From Flavobacteriales bacterium (GTDB lineage Bacteria > Bacteroidota > Bacteroidia > Flavobacteriales_F > PHOS-HE28): a stretch of DNA of 64,000 nt. The stretch spans positions 1-64,000 of the forward strand of contig JADJVC010000017.1 of the NCBI GenBank assembly GCA_016710685.1, read 5' to 3'. Positions 11,069 to 19,914 of this stretch are shown here, piece after piece. Position 1 is the stretch's first letter. Each line of letters starts with the position of its first letter. Under the pieces are notes generated by a model. It saw only the letters and a list, made by a program, of their open reading frames with translations, was not told where the DNA came from and made no database searches. A program made the position numbers and the translations under genes.

Positions 11069-12497
11069 CATCAGCATCCGCTACGCGGCGAGCAAGACGC
11101 TTGGCGCGTTTCATGCGTCGGATAAGTTCGTTCGCGGCGTTATGGGGCCGATCGGCTCGGGCAAATCGGTAGGCTGCTGTGCTGAGATAATCTGGCGCGC
11201 GATGAGGCAGGAGCCGGATGAGGACGGCATCAGGCGCAGCCGATGGGCGGCAATTCGCAACACCTACCCAGAGCTCAAAACAACCACGCTGCGCACCTGG
11301 ATGGACTGGTATGGGCATGCGACCACGCTTCGCATGGATCAGCCAATCACGGCTACGGTGCGCTTTGGAGACGTCGAGCTAGAGCTGATTTTCCTAAGCG
11401 TCGATCGGCCAGAGCACATCAAAAAGCTTCTGTCGCTGGATCTTACGGGCGTCTGGATCAATGAGGCGCGCGAGATCCGCAAGACCACGCTTGACGCTGC
11501 AGGCGGTCGCGTTGGTCGCTATCCGTCCATGATTAACGGGCCTGGGCCAACGTGGTCCGGTGTCATCATGGATACAAACCCGCCAGGGGATGATCACTGG
11601 TGGTACAAGCTCGCCGAAGAGGAGCGCCCGGAAGGCTACCAATTTTTTAGACAGCCAAGCGCGCTACTCAAGGTGCGACCGGGCGTTTACATCCCGAACC
11701 CGGCAGCTGAGAACGTCAAGCATCACAAGCTCGGCTATGAATACTGGATGCGCCAGCTTCCGGGCAAGCGCGAAGAGTGGATCAAGGTCTACATTCTTGG
11801 CCAATACGGCACGGTGCTTGATGGCAAAGCCGTATACCCGGAGTACCGCGACGAATATCACTGTGCAGGCGACATACTGGAGCCGCTACGAGGCGTCGGG
11901 CTGATTCTCGGGTGGGACTACGGTCGCACTCCATCGTGCATTGTCGGCCAGATGACTGCCCGCGGCCAACTTCGCTGCATAGATGAGTTCGTTGTTGATG
12001 CAACGGGCGAGGGTATGGGTATTCGCACGTTTACGAGAGACATCGTTAAGCCAGCGCTGAGTGCCAAGTACAACGGCATGACGGTTCTGCAGAGCTGGGG
12101 AGACCCAAGCGGCATTGCGCGCGACGGCAACGACCTGTCTATGTTCGACATCCAGGCGCAGGAAGGGATACCGACCGAGCCAGCGCCAACAAACGACCCA
12201 ATTTCACGCCAGGACGCCGTTATCAAGTTCCTGAAAACCAGCATTGATGGCGAGCCCGGTTTCCTACTCTCTCCTAAGTGCGTTTTCATCCGCAAAGGAT
12301 TCTTGGGCGGGTATCAATACGCTAAAATGAATGTTTCCGGCGATGATCGGTACGCGCCAGCGCCGGCGAAAAACAAGTTCAGTCATCCTCACGACGCGCT
12401 GCAGCATATGTGTCAGGCGGCCAGCGGCGGCATCACTGTAGCGATCAACTCACAAAAGAGGGAAGTTAAGGTGAAACCATCTACGGGGTGGACGTGA
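11052..12497 (+). CDS. Terminase large subunit
   Basis: The 481-residue ATPase/nuclease pumps DNA into the prohead and cuts the concatemer. The Walker A motif GPIGSGKS is at about residues 32-39, with an ATPase core following. The region around 160-175 (VWINEAREI) is the Walker B with its acidic residues. The C-terminal nuclease half has acidic clusters (GWDYGRTPS, near residues 285-293; WGDPSG near 352; and HPHDALQH near the end) typical of RNase H-fold terminases. Start ATG is at 11052, inside the small-subunit gene. It heads the packaging/head operon. Confidence 0.93.
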   Translation: MEMADDISIRYAASKTLGAFHASDKFVRGVMGPIGSGKSVGCCAEIIWRAMRQEPDEDGIRRSRWAAIRNTYPELKTTTLRTWMDWYGHATTLRMDQPITATVRFGDVELELIFLSVDRPEHIKKLLSLDLTGVWINEAREIRKTTLDAAGGRVGRYPSMINGPGPTWSGVIMDTNPPGDDHWWYKLAEEERPEGYQFFRQPSALLKVRPGVYIPNPAAENVKHHKLGYEYWMRQLPGKREEWIKVYILGQYGTVLDGKAVYPEYRDEYHCAGDILEPLRGVGLILGWDYGRTPSCIVGQMTARGQLRCIDEFVVDATGEGMGIRTFTRDIVKPALSAKYNGMTVLQSWGDPSGIARDGNDLSMFDIQAQEGIPTEPAPTNDPISRQDAVIKFLKTSIDGEPGFLLSPKCVFIRKGFLGGYQYAKMNVSGDDRYAPAPAKNKFSHPHDALQHMCQAASGGITVAINSQKREVKVKPSTGWT

Positions 12498-12507
12498 GAA
12501 TGGTCAA

Positions 12508-12783
12508 GTGAGCGCGGATGTAATCGAGTTCCGCAAAAAGGAGGCCTCGCCAACTATGACGGGCGACGCCATTTGCGAGTGCACCCATTCTTGGGTGGCG
12601 GTTGCGCCAGTTGGTACGGTGTGGCTCGTTTGCCCTCGCTGTGGAACGCAAAAAGGCAGGTTCAAGTTTCCGGTCAATTACGCGATCAAGGAAGTTTGGA
12701 CGTGCCAATGTAGCAATCAGCTGTTTTACATCACCAAGGACGGGGCGTACTGCCCTATGTGCGGCGATTGGCAGCAGTGGTGA
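12508..12783 (+). CDS. Small zinc-ribbon-like protein
   Basis: The 91-residue product (GTG start) has two clear CxxC knuckles (CPRCG near residue 45 and CPMCG near 84) plus paired cysteines at CEC and CQC, enough for one or two zinc-binding sites. It lies between terminase and portal, where such small proteins are found in related phages. It may aid packaging or bind nucleic acid, but nothing in the sequence proves this. The start is chosen as the GTG 10 bases after the terminase stop; a very short ATG frame just upstream is ignored. Confidence 0.7.
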   Translation: MSADVIEFRKKEASPTMTGDAICECTHSWVAVAPVGTVWLVCPRCGTQKGRFKFPVNYAIKEVWTCQCSNQLFYITKDGAYCPMCGDWQQW

Positions 12784-12818
12784 CATAATGTAGGCAAATC
12801 AGCGCAAGGAAGCGCCAC

Positions 12819-14897
12819 ATGGCAAGTCAACTCGGACTGATCGCAGTTCTGGATAGCAAGGAAGTGCGCGATCAGGAGCAGGCAAAGATTGCCGCTACTC
12901 GCGCCATGGAGCGGGGCGAGGCCGAGAGCAGCGACCCATACGCCGGCATGGTCCAAAGGCTGGCCGCGTACATCGAAACGTGCTGGCAAGCCGCAAAGAA
13001 CGCCAAAGAATCGGACATCGAGCCCAAGATACTGCGGGACATCCGACAGCGCGAAGGCGAGTACGACGCCGATAAGATGGCAGCTATCCGAGCGTCGGGG
13101 GGCTCTGAAATCTACGTGATGCTGACAAACAGCAAGTGCCGGGCAGCTACGGGCTGGATTCGCGACACCATGTTTCAGCAAGACGAGCGCCCGTTTACGA
13201 TCAAGCCGTCACCGGTGCCAAGCGATCTGCCGATGGACGTCAAGCAGGGCGTGATGGATCGCGCCATGGGAGAGCTTGAGCAAGCCCTCGCAATGGGAAT
13301 CCACGTAACGCCGGAACAGGTCTACCAGCGATCGAAGGAGCTTTACGACCGCATTCGCTCAAAGATGCGCGAGGAAGCCAAGACGCTTGCGGCGCGAATG
13401 GAAGACACAATTGACGACTTGCTAGTCGAGGGCCAATGGTACGACGCACTTGAATCCATGATTCCGGACATGGTGTGCATGCCGGCTGCATTTATCAAAG
13501 GCCCGGTGATTCGCAAGAAAAGCCGCTTAAAGTGGGTCCAAGGGCCAAGCGGCAAGATGGTGCCCCAGGCTGAAGACGAGCTTGTGCCGATTTACTATTC
13601 GCCAAGCGCGCTAGACATCTACCCGGCGCCGGACTCCCGCGGCATTGAAGATGGCTACCTGTTTGAGCGGATCAGCCTTCGCCGATCTGCGCTATATCGC
13701 ATGATTGGTGTCCCAGGCTACAAAGACGAGGCAATTAAGGCCGCGCTCGCGGAATACCACAAGGCCGGTCACGATCTTGCAATCGCAGGCGATCAGCTAA
13801 GGCGCGACCTAGAAAACTCCACCAACTGGCAAATGACGCCGGACCATTCCATTGACTCGCTGGAGTTCCACGGATCGGTGCGTGGCGAATGGTTGCTTGA
13901 GTGGGGTATGCCGGCGGAGCAAGTGCCAGATCCAGACGAGGACTACGAGGTGACGTGCCTCAAGGTCGGCCGGTTTGTTGTCCGCTGCGTGCTCAATGAC
14001 GATCCGCTGAGGCGTCGAATCTACGACAAGTGCAGCTACGACGAAATCAAGGGGCAATTCTGGGGCCGAGGCCTTCCGCCGCTTATCCGCGACTGCCAGG
14101 ACGTTTGCAACGCGGCGGCGCGCGCGACGGTAAACAACATGGGCATGTCATCCGGGCCAATGGTCGAGGTTGAAGTGGACCGACTCGCAGAAGGCGAGGA
14201 CATCACCACGATGTACCCGTGGCGAATTTTCCAAGTCAAGTCGAGCAAGACTACGCCATCACCGGCAATTCGCTTCTTCATGCCTCCGATCGTAGTCAAT
14301 CAGCTAATGGAAGTGTTCAACAAGTTTTCCTCGTTGGCGGACACCTACAGCGGCATTCCACAATTTGAACAAGGCGTAAACCCGACGCAGGGGGCTGCAG
14401 GAACAGCGAGCGGCCTATCCATGCTCATGGGTAGCGCGAGCAGGCTTGCGCGCTTGGTGCTGGCTGGTGTTGACCGGTGCATTGTTGGCAGCGTCACCAG
14501 GGCACACACGTTCATCATGCTGTTTCGGCCAGATGCCGAAGACGCCAAGGGCGATGCCAACATCGTGGCGCGCGGATCTTCCAGCTTGGTATCCAAGGAG
14601 CAATTGCAGATTCGCCGTACTGAGTTTATGACGGCTGTGATGAACCCGATCGACCAACAGATTATCGGTCCGCTTGGCCGTGCTGAGCTTCTGCGCGACT
14701 CGCTCAAAACGCTGGAATTTGACCCGGACGACATCGTGCCGCAGAAGGATGAAATGCTGTCGAGGATGCAGCAGGAAGCGCAGGCGCAACAGCAGATTCA
14801 GGCGGCGGAGCAGCAAGGGCAAGGAAAAGACAAAAAGCCGCAAGCAACAGACCCGGCAGGAGCGCCAGCGGGAGGGCAGGCGGCGGGACTGTTTTAG
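12819..14897 (+). CDS. Portal protein
   Basis: The 692-residue product forms the dodecameric channel at the head vertex. Support comes from length, position directly after terminase, and content: an N-terminal region with SGGSEIYVMLTNSKCRAATGWIRD, as in portals of P22-like and related podoviruses; mixed alpha/beta middle; helical stem and crown; and a Gln/Ala/Gly-rich C-terminal tail (from about residue 640) that is probably the barrel or disordered end. The ribosome site AAGGAAG is six bases before the ATG. The stop is followed within one base by a hairpin of the dispersed repeat family. Confidence 0.9.
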   Translation: MASQLGLIAVLDSKEVRDQEQAKIAATRAMERGEAESSDPYAGMVQRLAAYIETCWQAAKNAKESDIEPKILRDIRQREGEYDADKMAAIRASGGSEIYVMLTNSKCRAATGWIRDTMFQQDERPFTIKPSPVPSDLPMDVKQGVMDRAMGELEQALAMGIHVTPEQVYQRSKELYDRIRSKMREEAKTLAARMEDTIDDLLVEGQWYDALESMIPDMVCMPAAFIKGPVIRKKSRLKWVQGPSGKMVPQAEDELVPIYYSPSALDIYPAPDSRGIEDGYLFERISLRRSALYRMIGVPGYKDEAIKAALAEYHKAGHDLAIAGDQLRRDLENSTNWQMTPDHSIDSLEFHGSVRGEWLLEWGMPAEQVPDPDEDYEVTCLKVGRFVVRCVLNDDPLRRRIYDKCSYDEIKGQFWGRGLPPLIRDCQDVCNAAARATVNNMGMSSGPMVEVEVDRLAEGEDITTMYPWRIFQVKSSKTTPSPAIRFFMPPIVVNQLMEVFNKFSSLADTYSGIPQFEQGVNPTQGAAGTASGLSMLMGSASRLARLVLAGVDRCIVGSVTRAHTFIMLFRPDAEDAKGDANIVARGSSSLVSKEQLQIRRTEFMTAVMNPIDQQIIGPLGRAELLRDSLKTLEFDPDDIVPQKDEMLSRMQQEAQAQQQIQAAEQQGQGKDKKPQATDPAGAPAGGQAAGLF

Positions 14898-14925
14898 GCT
14901 GAAACGCCAACATTGGCGTTTCAGC
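14898..14925. repeat. Dispersed hairpin, copy 2 (13-bp stem)
   Basis: The core AAACGCCAACATTGGCGTTT is extended on both sides by matching GCTG and CAGC, giving a 13-bp perfect stem with a 2-base loop directly after the portal stop codon. No T-run follows, so it is not a standard terminator, though it could slow exonucleases or ribosomes. Confidence 0.9.
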
Positions 14926-14986
14926 TTGGTGTCGTTACCACAAAATAAACTAACGCACCAGTGTGTATTTGGAATATCTTTTGCGC

Positions 14987-15235
14987 ATGGCTGACAGGAA
15001 GACTCACGAATCATTCGCACGACTTGAAAACGACCCTGATTTTAAGGCCGTTCTTGAAGAAGTGCAGCGCCGCAAGGAAGCGGCCAGGGTGGTTCTTGAG
15101 CAAGCGTCAGACCTACTCGCAGTAGGCCGCGCGCAAGGAGAAGTGCGGGCATACGAAGAGTTTTTAGAGCTTGCCAGGATGGCTCGCTCAGTAGTTGAAA
15201 AGGTCCGAGCCCGAAAAGGACACTCGGAAGACTAA
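14987..15235 (+). CDS. Hypothetical helical protein
   Basis: An 82-residue, charged, almost entirely helical protein (ARLENDPDFKAVLEEVQRRKEAARVVLEQ). It starts at ATG 14987, although an in-frame GTG at 14963 would add eight residues. It lies between portal and scaffold, so a head-assembly helper is possible. No family was recognised. Confidence 0.65.
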   Translation: MADRKTHESFARLENDPDFKAVLEEVQRRKEAARVVLEQASDLLAVGRAQGEVRAYEEFLELARMARSVVEKVRARKGHSED

Positions 15236-15266
15236 TCGACACCGCAAGGATGCGGCCGAGGAAAGT

Positions 15267-16193
15267 ATGTCACTGCCGAAACAGGTTTTAGACGCTGCAG
15301 AGCGTGCGGACAAAGCTATAGCTGCAATCAGAGCCGGTAATCTTAAGGCTTTGGTAGGCGAGCAGATCGATGATCCAAGTACAGAAGCACCGCTTGACCC
15401 TTCAGCTGTAGTGCAGCCGAAGGACACCGGGCGAGAGGACTGGAAGGCTCGATTCCTAACGCTGAAAGGCAAATATGACGCCGAAGTTCCGCGCTACGCG
15501 CAAGACCTACGTGCAGCGAACGCACGAAACGATGACTTGCTTGGTGAGAATGCAATTCTGAAAGCCAAGGTCGATGAGCTATCAAAAGCCTCGCCTGAGC
15601 CTCAGAAGCCTAACGTCACGCTTGAAGCCGCTCGCGAAGTAATTGGCGAAGAGGCGGCAGAGGCGGTCAGAAGCATCACTCAGCACGAACTCGCTGAAAT
15701 TAAGAGACAGGTCGAGACCACTGCCGCTACGACTCGCAATATCGAGTCAGAGCGCGCGGCCGACGCGCGAACACGCTTCGAAACGTCACTTGGTGCCCTG
15801 GTGCCGGACTATCGAGAAGTGGATAAGCGGACCGATTGGCGGGAATGGCTATCGCAGCCAGACCCATTTTCGGGACATCAGCGCCAGCAGCTCATTGTGG
15901 ATGCCGTCAACGCGGCGGACGTCAATAGGGTTGCGATGTTTTTTAATGCGTTCAAGGATATTGCTGGCCTAGCCAAGAAGCCTGCAGTCGAGAAAGACCC
16001 ACTGGCACATTTACAGGTGCCAGACAACGCGGGACGAGTATCGACTACAGGCGCTCAAAAGCGACGGTGGACGCGCAGCGAAGTCACAAAAGCATTTACG
16101 GACATCGCGTGTGGCAAGTACACCGAAAAAGAGGCAGCTGCTCTGAACATAGAAATAACGGCCGCTTCGCGCGAGGGCCGAATTATCGGCTAA
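15267..16193 (+). CDS. Scaffold-like head assembly protein
   Basis: The 308-residue product is predicted largely helical, with a coiled-coil stretch (about residues 85-175: GENAILKAKVDELSKA, then ITQHELAEIKRQVETTAATT). It lies immediately before the coat gene, the standard place for a scaffold. The ending is short and basic (about 265-300, QKRRWTRSEVTKAF), as expected of a coat-binding tail. The start ATG at 15267 is preceded by GAGGAAAG, much better than the upstream in-frame TTG at 15195, which would overlap the previous gene. A minor structural protein is the alternative. Confidence 0.7.
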   Translation: MSLPKQVLDAAERADKAIAAIRAGNLKALVGEQIDDPSTEAPLDPSAVVQPKDTGREDWKARFLTLKGKYDAEVPRYAQDLRAANARNDDLLGENAILKAKVDELSKASPEPQKPNVTLEAAREVIGEEAAEAVRSITQHELAEIKRQVETTAATTRNIESERAADARTRFETSLGALVPDYREVDKRTDWREWLSQPDPFSGHQRQQLIVDAVNAADVNRVAMFFNAFKDIAGLAKKPAVEKDPLAHLQVPDNAGRVSTTGAQKRRWTRSEVTKAFTDIACGKYTEKEAAALNIEITAASREGRIIG

Positions 16194-16232
16194 GCGCTGC
16201 GATAAATTTTCCTCAAGGATGAGGTATACACA

Positions 16233-17177
16233 ATGGCTATCAATGCCGCTGCGGGCTTTCCGCAACAGTCCGGGATTCTGATCCCGGAGGTTTGGTCTGG
16301 CAAATTGCTGCAAAAGTTCTATGCAGCGTGCGCCATGGCGCAAATCTGCAACACCGATTACGAGGGCGAGATCAAGAATCAGGGCGACAAGGTCATCATC
16401 CGAACGCGCCCGGACATCGAGATCCGCAATTACAGCAAGGGCATGTCTCTCGCGATTCAGAAGCCGCAGCCGACCACGGTTGAGTTTCCGATCGAGCGAG
16501 CGAAGTATTGGAACGTGCAGGTCGATGACATCGACGAGTTCCAGTCTGATATGAATTTTTTGGAACATTGGACGGAGGACGCTGGCTCACAGATGAAAAT
16601 CGAGTGGGATCGCGACTTCTTTGCTGATGTGTATGTCGACGCTGACGCGGCCAATCGTGGCGCTACCGCTGGCAAGATCAGCGCAAGCATCAATCTTGGC
16701 GTCGCTGGCTCGGCAAACATCGTCATCGGCAACGGTTCTGGCCAAGTTTCGCCGATTCAGTTCCTGCTGGGCATTAGCCAAGTGATGGACGAGCAGAATC
16801 TGCCGGACGAAGGCCGATCGATCGTCCTGCCGGTGTGGTTCACGTCGCGACTCAAGAACTCCGAGATCAAAGACGCATCGTTGTCTGGCGACGGCACTTC
16901 TACCCTGCGTAGCGGTGTTGTCGGCAAGATCGATCGTTTGAAGATCCTGCAGTCAAACCTGCTGCCGACCGAGATGCAATCGAGCACGAAGTGCTGGAAC
17001 GGCGTCGCGAATCACATCAGCGGCATCAGCTTCGCTGCCCAGCTGACCAAGAACAAGATCATCCGTGACCTTGAAAGCACTTTCGGTAGCGCCGCGCGCG
17101 GTCTTGCGGTGGCTGACTGGAAGGTTCTCAAGCCGGAATCTGTTGTTTCCTACTGCATCAGCGCAGGCACGATGTAA
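16233..17177 (+). CDS. Major capsid protein
   Basis: The 314-residue product (MAINAAAGFPQQSGILIPEVW) has the size and position of a HK97-fold coat protein: after the scaffold-like gene and before a strong terminator. The N-terminal segment IPEVWSGKLLQKFYAACAMA and later PIERAKYWNVQVDDID match the pattern in coat proteins of P22-like podoviruses. A stem-loop CCTCA-AGGA-TGAGG (16213-16226) contains the ribosome site. The terminator right after it suggests high, separately limited expression. Confidence 0.88.
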   Translation: MAINAAAGFPQQSGILIPEVWSGKLLQKFYAACAMAQICNTDYEGEIKNQGDKVIIRTRPDIEIRNYSKGMSLAIQKPQPTTVEFPIERAKYWNVQVDDIDEFQSDMNFLEHWTEDAGSQMKIEWDRDFFADVYVDADAANRGATAGKISASINLGVAGSANIVIGNGSGQVSPIQFLLGISQVMDEQNLPDEGRSIVLPVWFTSRLKNSEIKDASLSGDGTSTLRSGVVGKIDRLKILQSNLLPTEMQSSTKCWNGVANHISGISFAAQLTKNKIIRDLESTFGSAARGLAVADWKVLKPESVVSYCISAGTM

Positions 17178-17182
17178 ACCAA

Positions 17183-17208
17183 ACGGGCGGCTTCGGTCGC
17201 CCGTTTTT
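17183..17208 (+). terminator. Rho-independent terminator after the coat gene
   Basis: ACGGGCG, an 8-base loop containing CTTCGG, then CGCCCGT followed by a T-run. It probably reduces read-through from coat into tail-connector genes. Confidence 0.9.
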
Positions 17209-17222
17209 ACGGAGAAGTGAAC

Positions 17223-17702
17223 ATGGCTCTTTTAACAAGTGTTGCGGCTGGTGCGGCTGGTGCGAGTGGTTTCCCATGGGGTCCGAACGGCACCATTCGT
17301 GTTGATGCGGTAGTGGACTTCTCGAAAGCACTGGGGGCTGGTGGTGTTGCTGGTGCTGTCGGTATGTCGGCTGACGACGTTCTGCCGGTAATTAACGTCC
17401 CTGCTGGTGCGTATGTGCGGTGCGCTGTTCAGGTGGTTACGCCAACCGTTCATGCGGACGCAAGAACCATCGACGTTGGGGATGGCGATTCCGTGGAAGG
17501 TTATGCGAATAACGCCGACATGAAAACGGCGGGCCGTTATCACGTAGCGCCGACATTGGTTGAGGCTGCGCCGAACACGATCCTTGGCTACTCGTTCGGT
17601 AAGTATTACGCAACCGCAGATACCATCGACATCAGGGCTGTTACGCCGATTGTCACTGGTATCGTCCGCGTATCCGCATTGATTCACGACATTAACTGCT
17701 AA
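17223..17702 (+). CDS. Capsid decoration-like protein
   Basis: A 159-residue protein rich in Gly, Ala and Val, with predicted beta structure and a PAGAYVRCAVQVVTPT segment, directly after the coat gene. Position and composition resemble head-decoration or head-stabilising proteins. The ATG at 17223 has GGAGAA nine bases upstream and is preferred to the GTG at 17217. Assignment rests mainly on context. Confidence 0.5.
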   Translation: MALLTSVAAGAAGASGFPWGPNGTIRVDAVVDFSKALGAGGVAGAVGMSADDVLPVINVPAGAYVRCAVQVVTPTVHADARTIDVGDGDSVEGYANNADMKTAGRYHVAPTLVEAAPNTILGYSFGKYYATADTIDIRAVTPIVTGIVRVSALIHDINC

Positions 17703-17741
17703 CCGCGGGGCGGCGAAAGCCGCCTTGCTTTGGAGACTGAT

Positions 17742-18098
17742 ATGCGTCGTTGGTTGCAAAAGCGGGATGGTGACGGGACGATGTGGCCGTGGACGGAAGC
17801 CTTAGCGGGCCGTAAGGACATGGTTGAAGTTCGCGAGCCAGATCCGGCACCGATTGTGCCAAAGAAGCTTGTGGTAAAGACCAAGGCTCCTGCGCCAGTG
17901 AAGGAAGAGGCCGAAAAGCCGGTTCCTGCGGTAGCACAAAGCGGCGAGATCGACATTTACGCAGTCACCGACAAGGATGAATTGCGCCAAATTGGCAAGC
18001 TGCTTGATCCGCCTGTTGTATTTCCGGGCAATCCTTCGCTGACAACCATGCAGGCTGAATTGGCTGCGGTTCTTGGCATTACGCCTTCTGGAGAGTAA
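17742..18098 (+). CDS. Hypothetical head protein with Lys/Pro-rich linker
   Basis: A 118-residue protein with an N-terminal Trp-rich motif (MRRWLQKRDGDGTMWPWTEAL), a flexible Pro/Lys/Ala/Val middle (about residues 33-65) and a small C-terminal helical domain (IYAVTDKDELRQIGKLL). It is similar in plan to small head proteins found after the coat gene in many phages. The start is set by GGAG at the right distance from ATG 17742. Confidence 0.6.
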   Translation: MRRWLQKRDGDGTMWPWTEALAGRKDMVEVREPDPAPIVPKKLVVKTKAPAPVKEEAEKPVPAVAQSGEIDIYAVTDKDELRQIGKLLDPPVVFPGNPSLTTMQAELAAVLGITPSGE

Positions 18099-18101
18099 GC
18101 G

Positions 18102-18785
18102 ATGCAAGTTTCGGACATTATCAGTCGAGTTGAACGGACGCTGTTTGACATCACTAATGTCCGATGGCCGGAAGCCGAGCTGATCGACTACATCAACGAT
18201 GCTCAGCAAGCGGTTATCTTGGCGCGGCCGGATGCCAACTCCAAGAATGTAACAATGCCGCTTGCCGTTGGAACAAGGCAAACAATCCCATCTGACGCAG
18301 GGCGAGTGGGCATCAGGTTCTTGCGCTTAACGCGCAATGTTGCTGGTGATCTTCGTGCCATTCGTGAGAGCTCGCGAGTTGCGTTGGATAACGAGCTGCC
18401 GAACTGGCATACGGCAAACCCGAGCACAAGCATTCAGCATTACGTGTTCGACAATGTCGACCCGAAGATATTTTACGTCTACCCACCAGCGGCGAGCGGC
18501 GCTCAGGTTGAGATCATCTACAGCGCGTTGCCAGCAAAGGCAACCGCAGTCGGAGATACGCTAACGCTGTCGGACAACTACTTGAACGCGGTGTATGACT
18601 GGGTTTTATACCGATGTTATAGCAAGGATGCGTCTTACGCCGGCAACTTGCAGCGTGCTCAGTACCACGCGAATGCGTTCGCGGCTCAGCTTGGCATCAA
18701 CATGCAAACCGAGTTCATGGCGGCAAGCGGCCAGCAGGCGACACCAACGCCAGCAGCGGCACCGCAGGTTCGCACCGGTGGCTAG
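18102..18785 (+). CDS. Head-tail adaptor, DUF6682-like
   Basis: A 227-residue protein (MQVSDIISRVERTLFDITNVRWPEAELIDYINDAQ) with the N-terminal helix pattern and YPPA segment of the DUF6682 adaptor family. These sit under the portal and join head to tail in short-tailed phages. The last 25 residues are an Ala/Pro/Gln-rich tail. The stop overlaps the GTG start of the next gene. Confidence 0.75.
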   Translation: MQVSDIISRVERTLFDITNVRWPEAELIDYINDAQQAVILARPDANSKNVTMPLAVGTRQTIPSDAGRVGIRFLRLTRNVAGDLRAIRESSRVALDNELPNWHTANPSTSIQHYVFDNVDPKIFYVYPPAASGAQVEIIYSALPAKATAVGDTLTLSDNYLNAVYDWVLYRCYSKDASYAGNLQRAQYHANAFAAQLGINMQTEFMAASGQQATPTPAAAPQVRTGG

Positions 18786-19398
18786 GCTTGATGATTTGCT
18801 TGCGGAGTCTCGCGGCGCGCTGCCGCAAGCTCCTGATTTTGTAATTCTGCGTGGCTTGCGACGGGCTGCGCAGAAATTGTGCGTCGAGTCGCATGTTTGG
18901 CGCGAATCCTTAGATTCGCTGCCAACTGAAATCGGCGTTAGCACCTACGACTACGGCGCGCCATCGGGCGCCCGTGTTGAGCGGGTGATGACGCTCAAGT
19001 ACAACGGTCAGGTGTTGCAGCAATGCCGCATCCAAGACCTGCAGGCGCTTAATTCTGCCGTTGGCACACCGCGATCCTTTGCGGCAATGCCGGCCACGCA
19101 GGAGTTCCAGATTTACCCGACGCCGGTCGCAGTCGCAACGATGACGCTGTTTGTCGTGCTGACGCCTACGCCGGATGCGACAACGCTGCCAGACGATCTA
19201 GTTCGAGACTACGGGGCGGGAATCATTGCGCTGGCAAAGGCCGCGCTGATGACCGACTCGCCGGCGATGCCCTGGCACAACTTAACTGAAGCAAGCGTGC
19301 AAGCTCAAATCGGAAACGAGTGCATTGTGCGTGCAAAGCGATCTCAACACGGCGGCGAGCACACTCAGTTAAGGGTGAAGTTACCGCGTTTTATCTGA
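18778..19398 (+). CDS. Second adaptor / tail tube A-like protein
   Basis: A 206-residue product starting at GTG 18778 (VARLDDLLAESRGALPQAPDF), overlapping the previous gene by eight bases. The pattern (ILRGLRRAAQKLCVESHVWRE, then IYPTPVA) is like tail tubular protein A or gp11-type adaptors. It probably forms the ring between the first adaptor and the nozzle. A longer reading from 18595 is possible but would overlap the upstream gene by 190 bases. Confidence 0.7.
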   Translation: MARLDDLLAESRGALPQAPDFVILRGLRRAAQKLCVESHVWRESLDSLPTEIGVSTYDYGAPSGARVERVMTLKYNGQVLQQCRIQDLQALNSAVGTPRSFAAMPATQEFQIYPTPVAVATMTLFVVLTPTPDATTLPDDLVRDYGAGIIALAKAALMTDSPAMPWHNLTEASVQAQIGNECIVRAKRSQHGGEHTQLRVKLPRFI

Positions 19399-19437
19399 CT
19401 CGGCAGGAAGCCGGGCAACTAGCAAGGAGGCTTCACC

Positions 19438-19857
19438 ATGTCGTCGTTAAGTACGTTTCTGAAAAACAATCTGGCCAGCTTCGTCCTGAAAGCCAACCAT
19501 TTGGGCTTTGCGTCCCCTGGCACTGTTTATCTTGCGTTGTTCAAAACGAATCCGACCATTGCTGACTCTGGCACTGAAGCTCCGTGGCCGGCATACGTTG
19601 CGAGTGGCGGCCAGCGTCAAGCGTGCTCATTTGGCACAATCTCGGGGGCGACGATAAGTAACGATGCCATTGAGACATTCCCAGGCAATGATGACACTGT
19701 GACTCACACAATCACTCACTGGGGCCTGTATGACGCACAAGGGTTCGCTACGTCTGGCAATCTTCTGCTTTTTGGGGCGTTGACGGTATCTAAAGACATC
19801 GAAGTGAATGACGTTCCGTCGTTCCCTATCGGTTCGCTGGCCATCACCTTCAACTAA
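19438..19857 (+). CDS. Phage tail fibre-type structural protein
   Basis: A 139-residue protein with the signature of a small family of phage structural proteins: N-terminal helix (LSTFLKNNLASFVL), VYLALFKTNP, then a Gly-rich beta segment and ITHWGLYDAQ, SGNLLLFGALTV. Members are annotated as tail or fibre proteins and lie near adaptor genes. It is preceded by AAGGAGG. The exact site in the virion is unknown. Confidence 0.7.
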   Translation: MSSLSTFLKNNLASFVLKANHLGFASPGTVYLALFKTNPTIADSGTEAPWPAYVASGGQRQACSFGTISGATISNDAIETFPGNDDTVTHTITHWGLYDAQGFATSGNLLLFGALTVSKDIEVNDVPSFPIGSLAITFN

Positions 19858-19914
19858 TCGAAAGCTCGCGCTTGGGGAGCTTGGTAGCGCCGCATGCGTG
19901 AATAAGGCGCGACC